A stretch of DNA of 64,000 bases, taken from positions 48,803,385 to 48,867,384 of the forward strand of contig NC_081541.1 of NCBI RefSeq assembly GCF_901000735.1. Direction: 5' to 3'. Each line of letters starts with the position of its first letter. Within the stretch, counting starts at the first letter, position 1. A model generated the notes under the pieces. The model ran no database searches, was not told the DNA's origin, and worked only from the letters and a program-made list of their open reading frames with translations. This DNA is from Corylus avellana (Eukaryota > Streptophyta > Magnoliopsida > Fagales > Betulaceae). Shown piece by piece: positions 22,296 through 33,535 of the stretch. Made by a program: the position numbers and the translations under genes.

Positions 22296-25200
22296 TCAGA
22301 ACTCGAACAGCATCCGTGGTGCATATCCAAGTGCATTCAGGTGAGCTGCCATAGCCTTGTTCATTGGTGGTGGGCCGCACCTCAGTATCTGCAAACCATT
22401 AGTTTTAAGTGAGTGAAGGTATATATATATATATATATTAAAAAAATAAAAGATAAATGTTATTTAATAGATTGCTATACTTAAGGACCGTTCGGAACTG
22501 CGGTTTCAATAAGTGCGATTTTAAAAATTATGTTTTTCAAATTGCTACTTTTTAAAATCGCAAATGCGTTTGTTAAAACATGTTATAAAATATATTTTAT
22601 CAAATATTTGTTATATGAAATCGTGATTTTGGTTTAAATTACCGCCTTTTTCAAATAAACACCTCATAATCTGTTTATAGAAATCACTTTTTTTTTATTA
22701 TTATTATTATTTTTTTTTTTTATTTTAGATTAATTGCTTTTTAAATCATAATGCCAAACACCTTATATTTTGCGATATATTTTAAAAGCGTAGATTATTG
22801 TTGCAAAATCGCAATCCCAAACGCACCCTTATTCTATACGAATGCCATATGACTGAGATGACGTGAGAGTGAAAATCAGCTCTAAAATTTTCTTTTTTAC
22901 AAATCTTTGCTGATAAAAATGCTGATTTTTACTGTAACATCGTGTCGATTGTATGACAATTGTATCAGGTGGCATGACAATTAATTTTTGCAAATGTTTC
23001 TTCAAAATAGAAATAAAAATTTGGATAGCAACCTGAATATCTCGGGCTGGTGCGGGGCAGTGAAATTGAATCATTTCCTTGGATACAAATCCAATGCCAC
23101 CATTCCATGGTACAGGAGGCTGGCAATAATGGGGAAAATACAAATGTTAACCAAAATGAGGCAAAATGTATATAATTATTCCTTTTTCTTCCTTGGGGCC
23201 AGGGTGAAAGTATTGAAAGTCTCATGTACTAAAACAGTAGCTGAGTTGTTACTTGTTAGACACTGAATAATAACATTGAATGTCTTAACAAAAAAAGGTT
23301 TGCACAAAAATGGAAAGAATCGTGAATAATATTCGGGGATTATTTTTAGAATAATATCTTTTACTTTCTCTACATGAATTTTACTTTGTCGCTAAGTTTA
23401 GAGCTATTTTTGTATTTTTATAGTCAAACTTAGCCTATATAAAGGCTAGTATGTATTATTTTGGAATTAAGTTTTGAAGGATGAATTAAATTTTAGTCTT
23501 TCGGAGTTATCTTTTTGTTGGTTATCTAGGGCAATTAGGGTATTTCTCGTTCTATCTGTTATTTTCCATTTTTTCCTTATTCCCTGAATTTCCTTTTCAA
23601 TGTTCAATTTTTAGTTTCTGCCACTAGTATACGCCGTCAGAACAATCTTAGGCTTCGTTTGTTTCGACGTAAAATGATTTTTGAAAAATATTTTCCATAT
23701 TTTACAATGTTTGGTGTGACATAAAATAATAATCAACGGGAAATATTTTCCGTTTGACGGAAAATACTTTAATTTTCAAAAAATAATTTTCATTTTTGAA
23801 AACTGTAACTGGGGATCCACCCCGGACCCGCCTGAGACTTTGCTGGGACTTCACCGAGAAACGCATGAAACCCTGTTGGGACCTAACCTAGACCCCTCCA
23901 GGACCTGGTTATGACATTTCCAAGATCCAGTAGAGACTCCACTTGGACTCGGTCAGGACTTGGTCGAGATATTTTCGTAATTTAAAGTTTAATATGATTG
24001 AATAAAAATATACATATTAAAAAAAAATTGTGATTTTTCATACGCGCCAAACACCGAAAAATGTTTTCCGAAAACTCATTTTTCAGGAAAATGTTTTTAG
24101 ATGTTTTCCACTTAAAACATTTTTCGACGGAAAATATTTTATATCGAAACAAAAGGAGCCTTAGTTCTGCCCGGCATCACATACTCGTCTTCTAATTGGA
24201 TAATTTGTTGCAAATTTCAAATTAGTCAGTAGCATACAAATGAGCCAGTGGTACCCAAAGCAAAGAAAAATAAGAGGAAAAAGAAATTTGAAAGAAAAGT
24301 TGTAGCGAAGGAACCGACCTGATTCAAAACATAATAGACTTTGAAACGGTCAGGAAATTTACTAGTGAAGGCATCTAGCTCTTCCTGCAGAAAGTCCAGA
24401 ACAAATGCATTACCATCCATAGTGCATCAGATGAAACAAAAGTTGAAGACTTTCTAAGTAAAGTATTAGAAAAAAGTATTGATTTTAATTGAAAGAGATC
24501 TGGCTTTGCATCATATTGAAAAGAAAAAGGAAACTAAGATCTGCCTTTAGAGAGACAAAGATATCTTGAAATTTCTTATAGATTTGGCCCATCTTTTTTC
24601 AGATGTTGTAAGTAGTGCAGAAAAAAAGTAAGTCGAATTTAGTTTCTTGTAGATTGGTTGCAGAAGGAAACAGGATTTAGAAACTTTTGAACAGAAAAAA
24701 AAAAGATCAGAAAGACCAGGTTAGGCATCAAGGCATTTTGCTAGCACTCTTGATGATTATTACTTTTTAAGTTCTTCCTAGTTAAACATAATGAAAACTG
24801 AATAAGATAAAGAGAAATCTGCTTTAAACTATGGAGTTCATATTCTCACTTATTCAACTAGTAAATCAAAACAAGCAGATTTTTCATAGATTCCAATGCT
24901 GTCAAAGTTTTCAGATTCATTGTCATATTATACATACATTTTTTAAAGAAGTTAAAGCTACTTCATGCAATTTGTTAAAAAAAAAAAAAGAAAGAAAAAA
25001 ACTAATGGAAGCAAAAGGACTGGAATCCTCCCCTCAAATGCCAATAGACCAATACTTTTGTGGCCACACAGAGAATATGAAATGCTTTGTGTTATTGTTC
25101 AAAGCTTTGTGTATCTCCTAGGGTTAAGAGGTGGCAGGACCTTTTCTTAAGCATCAGATTGGCAATGGGGAGTCAAATTTTTCTTTTGCATGATATTGGC

Positions 25201-28135
25201 ACCCAGATGGATCTCTTATGTGAAAATATGGTCAAAGATAATGTATAAATGAAAATGCTTAAGTTTGCCTATTCATGAAGATTCAGTTGCTTGGGAAGCC
25301 TCAAATCAGGAGTATAAGTTCAGCTACCTGGATTGTAGTTATAGATTCAATTTCATAGCTGTTCCAAGGCATTCTTTTAATGCCTAGTTAACTGTTTAAA
25401 ACAGGCTCTCCACTGAAGACAGTTTGATTTGAGGGGCTATAATGGGATCATTCTCTGCAATTTTTTAGGGGCTTTATTTATGAAAAGTAAAAAATCACCT
25501 TTTATTCAGTATGTTTCCTGAATGGTTTGGAGGAGGTTTCTGCAAAACTGTTTGGTTGATTCCCTGGATGTCTCTCTTTAAAACTAGCTTTATTTTGTCA
25601 TGTTTTTTATGTTTTGAGTCCCCTGCTTCATAGAGCTCATAAATGATTCTTCTTGGTGTTCTATATATTTGGTTGAACTAAATTTTCTAATTCATCATGA
25701 ATTGTGTGTGTTTGTGTATGTATGCATTTGTATATAAAAGAAAGTGAAGCAAGAAAAATTACCTTCAAGAGAATGTCATCCTCTGTAACATTGGCATAAA
25801 TAAGATTGACATTGGTCTTATCTTTTGGGTTTTTTAGTATGGCTTGAATGAGCTGGAGCCCCGAAAAGGGGACAAAAGAGACAGAGAAAGAGAAGTAGAT
25901 ATGAGAACCTTAAAACCAGCAAATGCTTGGAACAAAAAAACCAACAACAACAATACCCATAAGCAAGAAGAAGTTGCTACTTTTCAAATGTTCATATATG
26001 TACCTGAAACATTGGGGTTATGCCAGAGCCACCAGCAAGCATTCCAAAAGCTCGAGCTTGGCCAGGTTTGTATTTAAAACGCCCCTTTCAAGCATAAAAG
26101 TATTATATTAAAATGCTCAAACAAATAAATTATAAAGTTATGTTCCAATGAATGAAATTTTGTAAATGGTTCTATAACTAAATTTATCACCATCTTTTAG
26201 ATTAAGTTTTCCACCAAACTGAGTTGGGAGAAATTTCTTCAATCCAATCTAGTAAACTTGTATGTGTACAAAATGCACGTGATTCATAGATTGAATTGGA
26301 AAATTTTCTTTCAACAGAATTTTGAGAAAAACTTTGTCCCGGCTACTGAATAGCCAACTTGTACACAAAAACAAAATTCAAAACAATTTATTGATTACAT
26401 ATATAGCTTAACATGTGATTATCTCCATAAATAGACAATGTACCTTGGGGCCATTAACAGGCAGGTAATCACCTTCACGCATCTGTCTGAAATGGTGGGA
26501 CATTTTTCCCTTGGGATACATCTTTCACAGGAAAAATCAAAATGAGAAACTGAGTTAACTGAGAAACATTAAGGGGGGAGGTGAGATATATGTATATATA
26601 TACATACCTTAACAACCAGTTCAAAGTAACCAACATCTGAATCCAAAGTGATTGGGGTGTAGGGTCTAGTGACTTCTCCACCTTCGCTATCCTTTCCCCT
26701 GCGTAACTAAATGGAACACAAATTGTTTTTAGGTTTTTAGTATTGTCACTTTGTCATTAGAGCCGTAAACAAACAAAGCTACTCGTGAACAGATCGACTC
26801 TCGCTCGGTCAGGTTATAAGCTTCATAAACATATATAGGGAACCAAACTTTAGTACATATGCTGATATGCAGATCAATGAAACACCCAAGTTTTGTAGTA
26901 GAGAATTGCATTACATGCTGTTGGATGGGAGTAGTATGACAGATAGAATAACATAAGGTAAAATTTTGGAGAAATTTCACTTAATTCCCCTAACTTTTAT
27001 TACTTTTGCAATTATCTCCCAAAGTTCAAAAATTCACAATTTAATGTATCAAGCTTTTAATTTTTTTTGCAAAGTCACCCCTCCCATTAGGTTTTGGAGG
27101 TTAAATCAAACAACAAAGGGGTGAAATGACTTTTATACCTCTGAAACTTTTATAAAATTTCAAATTTACACTTCATTAAAAATTAAAATTAAACTTTTTT
27201 AGGAAAAAAAAAAATCAAACTTGACCTGTGGGTCATTTTTAGAATTTTTTTTTTTTTTAAAAAAAAAAAATCATGGGTATTTTGGTAATTGTAATGACTT
27301 CAGTTAGGATTTTACAAAAAATTGAAACTTTGATACACTATATTAAGAGTTTTTGAACGTTGAAAAGTAATAAAAGTTGAGCGTATTAAGTAAAGTTTCC
27401 TTAAAATTTTAGATAGTAAGAGAGGCAGTTACTTGAACCTGCAAAGTACATGTTGTCCGACAGGAAGACCCAAGATTGAAGAAGGTGTAGGAAGAGCAAA
27501 TCTGAACTTTGCAGTATTGTGGCTCAGCTGCGTTTTCTTAATAAGTTTGAATTTAATGTACTTCTTAGGATTTAAGCAACCTGGAAAGACATATCATGTC
27601 ATTCAAGTAGTCAGTTTGTGGCCAAACCAGAATTAAGACCATTAGAAAAACTAACGACAAGGAATAATGATTGTTTTGTTTGATAATTTCACACCAGGAA
27701 AAAGTACTGTGGAAGATCCAAAGGTTGTGCAAGTGGGGACAGAATCATAGAATTTATTAACAGAACAAAAGCATCTAGAGAGTTATTTTAATTGTTGGGG
27801 AAGATAAATGTTTAGGAGATCTTTTCTTTCCAGCATATCAAACTATGGGTCCGTTTGGATTTGCAGCATTAAAATGTGCGATTTAAAAAAATAGCTATTT
27901 CAAAACGTACTATTTGAGAAAGCGGTTTTTAAAAATAAAGTTAAGCGTGTAGTAAAATCACAGTTTTGCCTTTAAAATCACAATTAACCTTTTTAAAACG
28001 GTGTGTTTTTAAATACGCAACTCATTACTTGCGATTTGATAATCCCGATTTTGCTACGTTTTTCAAAGCAGAATTTTTAAAAATCGCACTCACAAACCAT
28101 AAGCTTTCTGCGATTTTGTTTAAAATCATATTTTT

Positions 28136-28175
<40 letters not shown>

Positions 28176-28566
28176 CTTATGGGACCATAAGCCCCCTTGT
28201 CTCATCTAACCCTTTTGAAATCAAGCCTTAATATAACATGTTGAGATCCATTTAATTGAAAATTTTAAGCTTATGAACATAATATATGTTATGTATGATG
28301 TATCTATGTGTGCATGCATGCATATATATAATGCATGCCCATGGCCAGATACAAATATGAGAAGATGCATAGTCATATATATATATATATATACCTCTGT
28401 GTTTGTTGGTGTAATATAGAAAGGCAGCAGAAATGCCAACCAAGGCAAGAGCGACGGCCGCCCCCAGCAGCTCGGGATGGGGCATTTGCACGGACTCAAA
28501 CGGTAACTTAGACATTTTGGGATACTCAAAGCTCACCTCAAACGGTAACTTCAACTTCTTTCCCAT
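22296..28566 (-). CDS. CBR1: NADH-cytochrome b5 reductase (CBR1-like), 9 exons, 299 aa
   Basis: Exons in transcript order are 28566-28395, 27580-27439, 26698-26608, 26521-26444, 26084-26004, 25852-25763, 24384-24319, 23119-23033 and 22388-22296; all junctions are GT-AG and in phase. Residues 32-52 form an N-terminal membrane anchor ([20 protein letters not shown]). The FAD-binding RxYT signature is RPYTP at 116-120, followed by the GKMSHHF phosphate-contact loop at 140-146. The NADH-binding [11 protein letters not shown] is at 178-188 and the C-terminal [10 protein letters not shown] at 273-282. The length fits the family. The enzyme moves electrons from NADH to cytochrome b5 on the ER or outer mitochondrial membrane for lipid desaturation and hydroxylation reactions. 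The introns carry several MITEs. A diverged copy of exon 1 lies upstream at 30887-31058 with an identical splice-site phase. Confidence 0.95.
22484..22828. mobile_element. Tourist-like (PIF/Harbinger) MITE in the last CBR1 intron
   Basis: TTA at 22481-22483 and 22829-22831 forms a 3-bp target duplication. The ends are imperfect inverted repeats (AGGACCGTTCGGAACTGCGG and GGGTGCGTTTGGGATTGCGA). The inner ends carry GCGATTTTAAAAA-type sequence shared with the partial copies at 27847 and 30128. Non-coding. Confidence 0.75.
23651..24160. mobile_element. PIF/Harbinger-like MITE in a CBR1 intron
   Basis: TTA at 23648-23650 and 24161-24163. The ends are inverted: GGCTTCGTTTGTTTCGACGT and GGCTCCTTTTGTTTCGATAT. 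The outer 100 bp on each side is rich in GGAAAATATTTTCC motifs. The middle (23815-23975) has imperfect GGACCTGG/GACTCCAC repeats, which gives the element a GC-richer core. No ORF. Confidence 0.78.
26968..27401. mobile_element. Mutator-like MITE in the CBR1 exon 2-exon 3 intron
   Basis: Perfect 9-bp target duplication TAAAATTTT (26959-26967 and 27402-27410). The inverted ends are GGAGAAATTTCACTTAATTC on the left and AGGAAACTTTACTTAATACG for the right reverse complement, with about 75 bp of inverted homology. It belongs to the same dispersed family as 33171-33526. Confidence 0.88.
27847..28137. mobile_element. Partial Tourist-like MITE in the first CBR1 intron
   Basis: Starts GGGTCCGTTTGGATTTGCAG, the typical end of this family, and has repeated TGCGATTT/AAATCGCA motifs. 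The right end is lost into the (AT)n run at 28138-28171. A copy with the same truncation lies at 30128, so the truncation predates the block duplication. Confidence 0.65.
28138..28171. repeat. (AT)n microsatellite
   Basis: A pure AT dinucleotide run at the end of the partial MITE in CBR1 intron 1. A second short (AT)n run sits at 28374-28393, immediately inside the 5' splice site of exon 1. Confidence 0.95.
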
Positions 28567-29140
28567 TCAACTTGAAATGGATTACAATTTCGTATGGGTA
28601 TTAAATACATCTTTAGCTCTTTCCATCTTATGCCTTACTTGTTCTTCTCATTCATGTCCCTATCTCTTTATGGATTCCAAGATTCTTTACCAACGTCATG
28701 AGGGAGGGAATGAAGTAAGGCATCATCACAAAAGGTTTTATGGGGAACCCACATAAATAAAAGGAAATGTATCACTTTTGGTCCATAAGTTTGTTCTAAC
28801 ACCAAATTGATCCTTGTGGTCTCAAAATTACCCCAAATAGGGGCGGAGGGAGAGAGGGTCGAGAGGGGGCATATGCCTTCCTCTCAACCCCAAAAATTGC
28901 CTTTACGTACTTTCAATAGATTTTTTTGGCATACCCTAGATACCCACCCTCAACCAATCACGGGCTTCGAAATTAGCGACAGCAACAAGCGGCAAACAAT
29001 TCTTAAACTCTCATAATTTCGATTTCAATATTGTTTTTGAGATCTAGACATTAGGGCAATCACAAAGAAAAAAAATACACAGTTACAAACGATGCTGTTT
29101 AAACATTAGTTTTTATTATATATACAAAAACGCTCTGTTC

Positions 29141-30117
29141 CAATTCAACTTGTGAGTTGCCTTTTTTTTTTTTTTTTTTTTTCTTTTTTTTTTCAAATAA
29201 TTAAGCATGAGTCTTTAATAAGTGAAAAAGGTCGCTTTTCCGCTTAAAATAAATAAATAAGTGCCTCTTTGTATGACACTTTGACTCTTGACAGTGGTCA
29301 TATTGGTATATTGAAAAATGATAAAAATCATTCTTCATCCTATCTTTCACCTATCTTCTTTCCGTCCACCATTAAATTTGTATGACCTACATGTGAGTCC
29401 CACAAATCCAATAGTAGATTTTGCAAAAGAAATGGTTGGGAGAATAATGTGTAACATGACTCTAGTATTTTTACATATATAAAAAGTGAATCTATACTGT
29501 GTTGCCAATTTCTTTTTTTTTTTCCTAATTTTCCAGTTGTTATTTCAATTTGAAAAAGCTTGAAAGAACCCAAAACAACATGCTTAAAGTTAGAATCAAA
29601 CCCATAGTTGGATTCGCAACAAAAGGGACAACAAATATTTGCATCAAAGTGGATAAATGATTGCCTTGTTATGTATATTGGAGAATGATATATTCAAGAT
29701 TATCTGCAATAAAGAATTAATGTAGTGATTTCAAAATATAAAGACTGATCAAGGACAATTGAATAAATTAACGCTAAAAAAAAATTGAATGAGTGTGGCA
29801 AAAAAATTGTAAGTTACATTTATTTGTTTTAAAAAATAATTAAATTTTGTTGAATTATTTATTTATTTCGTTACTTATATTTTTTAATCAATTTTGTTCA
29901 ACTTTTATGCTGCGGTAATGACTCGCCGATAATGTGGAAAATAAAACTTAATTGACAATCACAATATTCACAACGTTGGAGTTGATATATTTTAATTGTA
30001 GGAGAGATAGATATTTTGAAAATCTTTTAACAAGATCTTGATATACATAGTAGGACATCGCTAAATTCACACATGTATCCTCCAACAATCTCTTCCCTCG
30101 TATGAGTCTTCCAATAT
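29141..30117. other. Spacer between the two CBR1-exon-1 blocks
   Basis: AT-rich DNA with a poly-T tract (29161-29190). Near 29300-29465 lies a degenerate relative of the MITE at 12627. No gene is seen. Confidence 0.45.
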
Positions 30118-31530
30118 ATCAAGCTATGGGTCGATTTCGATTTGCAGCTCTAAAATGTGTGATTTAAAAAAATTGCAATTTCAAAATGTACTATTTGAAT
30201 ACACGATTTTTAAAACCGCAGTTAAGCGTTTGGTAAAATCACTATTTGACCTTCAAAATCGCAATTTAACCTTTTTAAAATTGTGTGTTTTAAAAAACGA
30301 ACCTCATTTTGCCTGCGATTTGATAATGCCGATTTTTGCTACGTTTTTCAAAGCACAATTTTAAAAAAAATTGCACTCACAAACGATACACTTTTCACAA
30401 TTTTGTTTAAAATCGCAATTTTTTTCTAAAAGATTGACCTATCAGACCATAAGCTCCCTTGTCTTGTCTAACCCTTCAAATCAAGTCTTAATATAAGGTG
30501 TTAAGACTCATTTAATTTAAAAATTTAAGCTTATAAATTTGGGCCGAAACCTCATACTTCTATAAATGTTATTCAGTATGCGAGACTTGACCTCATGTGC
30601 TCATACTTGTATACTTCAACATTAATCAAACAACACTATTATGGAAAACCTCATAGCAATACTCATAAATATCCCCATTCCATTATCAATTGATTTCAAA
30701 GTTTCTTTCTCTTCTTTTCTTTTTCTTGAAAAAAGGTATCCCATCAGTTTGTTTCAATCCATTCAAAACGTGTAGTTACAAACATGAACATACTATATGT
30801 TATGTATGTATGTGTGCATGTATATACATAATGCATGCCCATGCCCAGATACAAATATGAGATGATGCTTATATATATATATATACCTCTGTGTTTGTTG
30901 GTGTAATATAGAAAGGCAGCAGAAATGCCAACCAAAGCAAGAGCAACAGCTGCCCCCAGCAGCTCGGCATGGGGCATTTGCATGGACTCAAACGGTAACT
31001 TTGACATTTTGAGAGACTCAAAGCTCACCTCAAACGGTAACTTAAACTTTTTTCCCATTCAACTTGAAATGGTTTACAATTTCATATCATATGGGTACGT
31101 ATTAATTAAATACATCTTTCCATCTTATGCTTTACTTGTTCTTCTCTTTATGGATTCCAAGATTTTTTACCAACTTCATGAGGGAATGAAGTAAGGCATC
31201 ATCAGAAAAGGCTTTATGGGGAATTAACCCACATAAATAAAGGGAAAACTATCAGTTTTGGTCCATAAGTTTGATCTTACACCAAATTGCTCCTTGTCAT
31301 CTCAAAAGTACCTCGAGAGGAACCATACTCTGCAACCCCAAGGGCTTCAACATTACCCGCGGCGGCAAGTGGCAAACAATTCTCAAACTCTCAAAATTTC
31401 AGTTTCACTGTTGCACAGATTTAAAAATTAGGTCAATCAAGAAGAAGACAATACACAATTACAAACAATGCCGCTTAAACATTGGTCTTTATTATATATA
31501 CAAAAATGCTTCGTTTCAATTAAACTCGTG
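30118..31530. repeat. Duplicated block B containing a second CBR1-type exon 1
   Basis: Copy of block A (27830-29140) in the same orientation. It includes a partial Tourist-like MITE (30128-30437), a shorter (AT)n run, the exon 1 copy and an upstream region with matching TTCAACTTGAAATGG, TATGGATTCCAAGATT and GTCCATAAGTTTGAT segments. Confidence 0.85.
30887..31058 (-). CDS. Duplicate first exon of NADH-cytochrome b5 reductase (candidate alternative exon 1)
   Basis: Encodes 57 residues plus one base, with ATG at 31058 and a GT donor at 30886-30885, in the same phase and context as the annotated exon 1. Compared with exon 1 of the main gene there are five replacements (L5F, Y15S, P16L, V26M, P31A). 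The membrane anchor residues are unchanged and there is no frameshift or stop. No second copy of exons 2-9 lies in the window. On the minus strand this exon is upstream of the whole gene, so splicing to exon 2 at 27580 would give a normal full-length protein. It may equally be an inert partial duplicate. Confidence 0.6.
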
Positions 31531-32772
31531 AGTTGCAATTTTGTTTTTTTTGTTTTTTAATGAAAAATGCTCCATAGTTCGTACGTGCTTGAGAGTTGAG
31601 GTTCGTGAAGTGTCCGTTCAAAGTTTAAAAAACGAATTGTAAATAAATGCATTATTCCATTTTCCTTGTAGAAAGAGTCCATGGCCTCATACTCACCTCT
31701 CCTATTATTATTCAAGCTTCTTATGGACATTCCCAACTGATTTTCTACCTCCAATAATATTCTTCTCTAATATTTTTTTATAGTTATAATGATTGCATAT
31801 TATTGTAATTTCATTATTTTAGGAATTATTCTATAATAATTATTTTCCTACAATAAGCTGCAATACTCTTTATAAAATGATCGATCGATGTAGATGTTGT
31901 ATGACAAATTAATCAATGAAAACACCGAAATCTTTATTAACAGAACAAAAACATCTACTAAGTTATTTTAATTGCTTGGGAGATAAATGTTTTCGAAATC
32001 TTTTAGCGAGGCCTTTGATATTGAATATTTGGGCTTCACAATCTCCTTCCTTACATATCAGCAATCAACAGCACCAATCGGCCAAGCCAACCAAAATCCA
32101 AAACAACAGAACACAGAAAACATCCTTAACATAAACCAAAAAAGAACAGAACCTAGAAAACCCAGAACCAAGAATTTTGAAAGCCCTTATGAAAATATCA
32201 ATTTTTGTACTATGCCCCTACAAATGTCAAATCTGTCTCATCACTTTTTTTTTTTTTTTTAAAGTCCCCAATAGCTGGATGTACCTGGGAGAAAGTAATA
32301 AAAAAAATACATGTTTTTACGGACGTATTTTATCTAGCTGTACTTTTCTGGACGTACTTGTTCTATCTCATGACCTTTCTGTAAGGGATATATATAATAG
32401 TATGGGCATCTTAAGTGTAATGAGTATATTAGGTTAGTGGGCCAAAGCCCTTTGGTGAGTAAGGTCCAAATAGTTATGCTTGAGTTTAGGGACTAACTCC
32501 ATATAAGATTCCTAATAAAATTGTACAAGACATGAAAATGATTATTTAGTAAAAAGTTTCCTGGAGATTAGCTGTTCTCAAATCAGCTTTGGAGATTCGT
32601 GGGGTTTCTCGAAGTGTTCATTCTCAATTACCATCTAATCTTTCATATTCAATTATTCATTCAAATATCTCAAATTACATATAGGAAAATATGTTACATA
32701 ACTTGTACTTTCTTTTTCAACGTGCCCCTATTCATCAATTCGGACTTTTTTTATTTTTTTAGGTATTTTATA
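31531..32772. other. Intergenic DNA with a short match to CBR1 intron 1
   Basis: 31930-32007 (TTATTAACAGAACAAAAACA onward) resembles 27752-27826, which lies in the first intron of the CBR1 gene. No coding sequence is recognised elsewhere. ORFs here are short translations of AT-rich DNA. Confidence 0.5.
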
Positions 32773-33146
32773 CAGCACACATGCTGTTAAAACATTGAAG
32801 GGTTCCGATTTAACTAAATAATTGAATGGCTCAGATCTGTCAGAGTTTTAATTCATCAAGTTATCTTTCATCCATCACTTCTTCTCCTTCCTTCTCTCCT
32901 CAGTAAAACCTGTCTCTCCATTTCAACCATGCTACTCACGAGAGAGCAATATCCTCATCTTCATTCAAAGATTTGACAAGAATGACACTGAAATGCATGA
33001 ACAGTAGCAAGTGACCGAGAGAGAAAGAGAAAAGGAAGAAGAAGAGGGGATGAATGGAAGTGAGCTTGGTGAAAATCTGAACCCTTCAATTATTTAGTTA
33101 AATTTGAACCCTGAAAGTTTTTAACAAAATTTAACTACTGCACACA
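32773..33146. mobile_element. MITE with long inverted arms
   Basis: The left arm (32773-32840) contains GGGTTCCGATTTAACTAAAT and the right arm (33073-33146) contains ATTTAGTTAAATTTGAACCC, which are inverted relative to each other with the outer TGCTGTTAAAA/TTTTTAACA and CAGCACACA/CTGCACACA-like ends. The pyrimidine- and purine-rich centre is non-coding. It ends about 25 bp before the next MITE. The exact ends and target duplication are uncertain. Confidence 0.65.
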
Positions 33147-33170
33147 ATATATTTAATTTAATTAAATATA

Positions 33171-33526
33171 GGAAAAACTTCATTTTAAACCCTTGAATTA
33201 CCGCACGTTTTGACAAGCCCTTTATAAACTTCAAAACATCTCAGTTTGAATCCCTAAACTTTCAATTGAAGTCAATTTGAACTTTTTTGTCAAATTTAGC
33301 CATTAAAAATATCAAAAAAGACCAAAATATCCCTAATTTTCGTTTTTCTAAAATAAAAAACGTTTTGGAATTAAGGGTAAAGTTGAAATTTTATAAAAAA
33401 GTTAGGGGTATAAACGTCATTTAACATTTAAAATCTGACAGATGGGTTCAAATTGAGATGCTTTGAAGTTTTGGGAGGGTTTGTCAAAACACGCGGTAAT
33501 TTAGGAGTTTAAAGTAAAGTTTCCCC
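33171..33526. mobile_element. Mutator-like MITE with 9-bp target duplication
   Basis: Perfect 9-bp duplication TTAAATATA at 33162-33170 and 33527-33535. About 85-bp inverted ends: GGAAAAACTTCATTTTAAAC and GGGGAAACTTTACTTTAAAC, continuing through TTACCGC, GTTTTGACAA and CTTCAAA. This is the best-preserved copy of a family that also includes 26968-27401 and fragments near 7540, 34207, 43763 and 51013. Confidence 0.9.
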
Positions 33527-33535
33527 TTAAATATA

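Larger units (their letters stand above)
27830..29140. repeat. Duplicated block A containing CBR1 exon 1 and its upstream region
   Basis: This block matches 30118-31530 in order: partial Tourist-like MITE, (AT)n run, exon 1, then about 550 bp of upstream DNA ending at ATTATATATACAAAAA. Exon 1 differs at 11 of 172 positions by eye. Flanking non-coding DNA differs more, with several indels. Confidence 0.85.
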
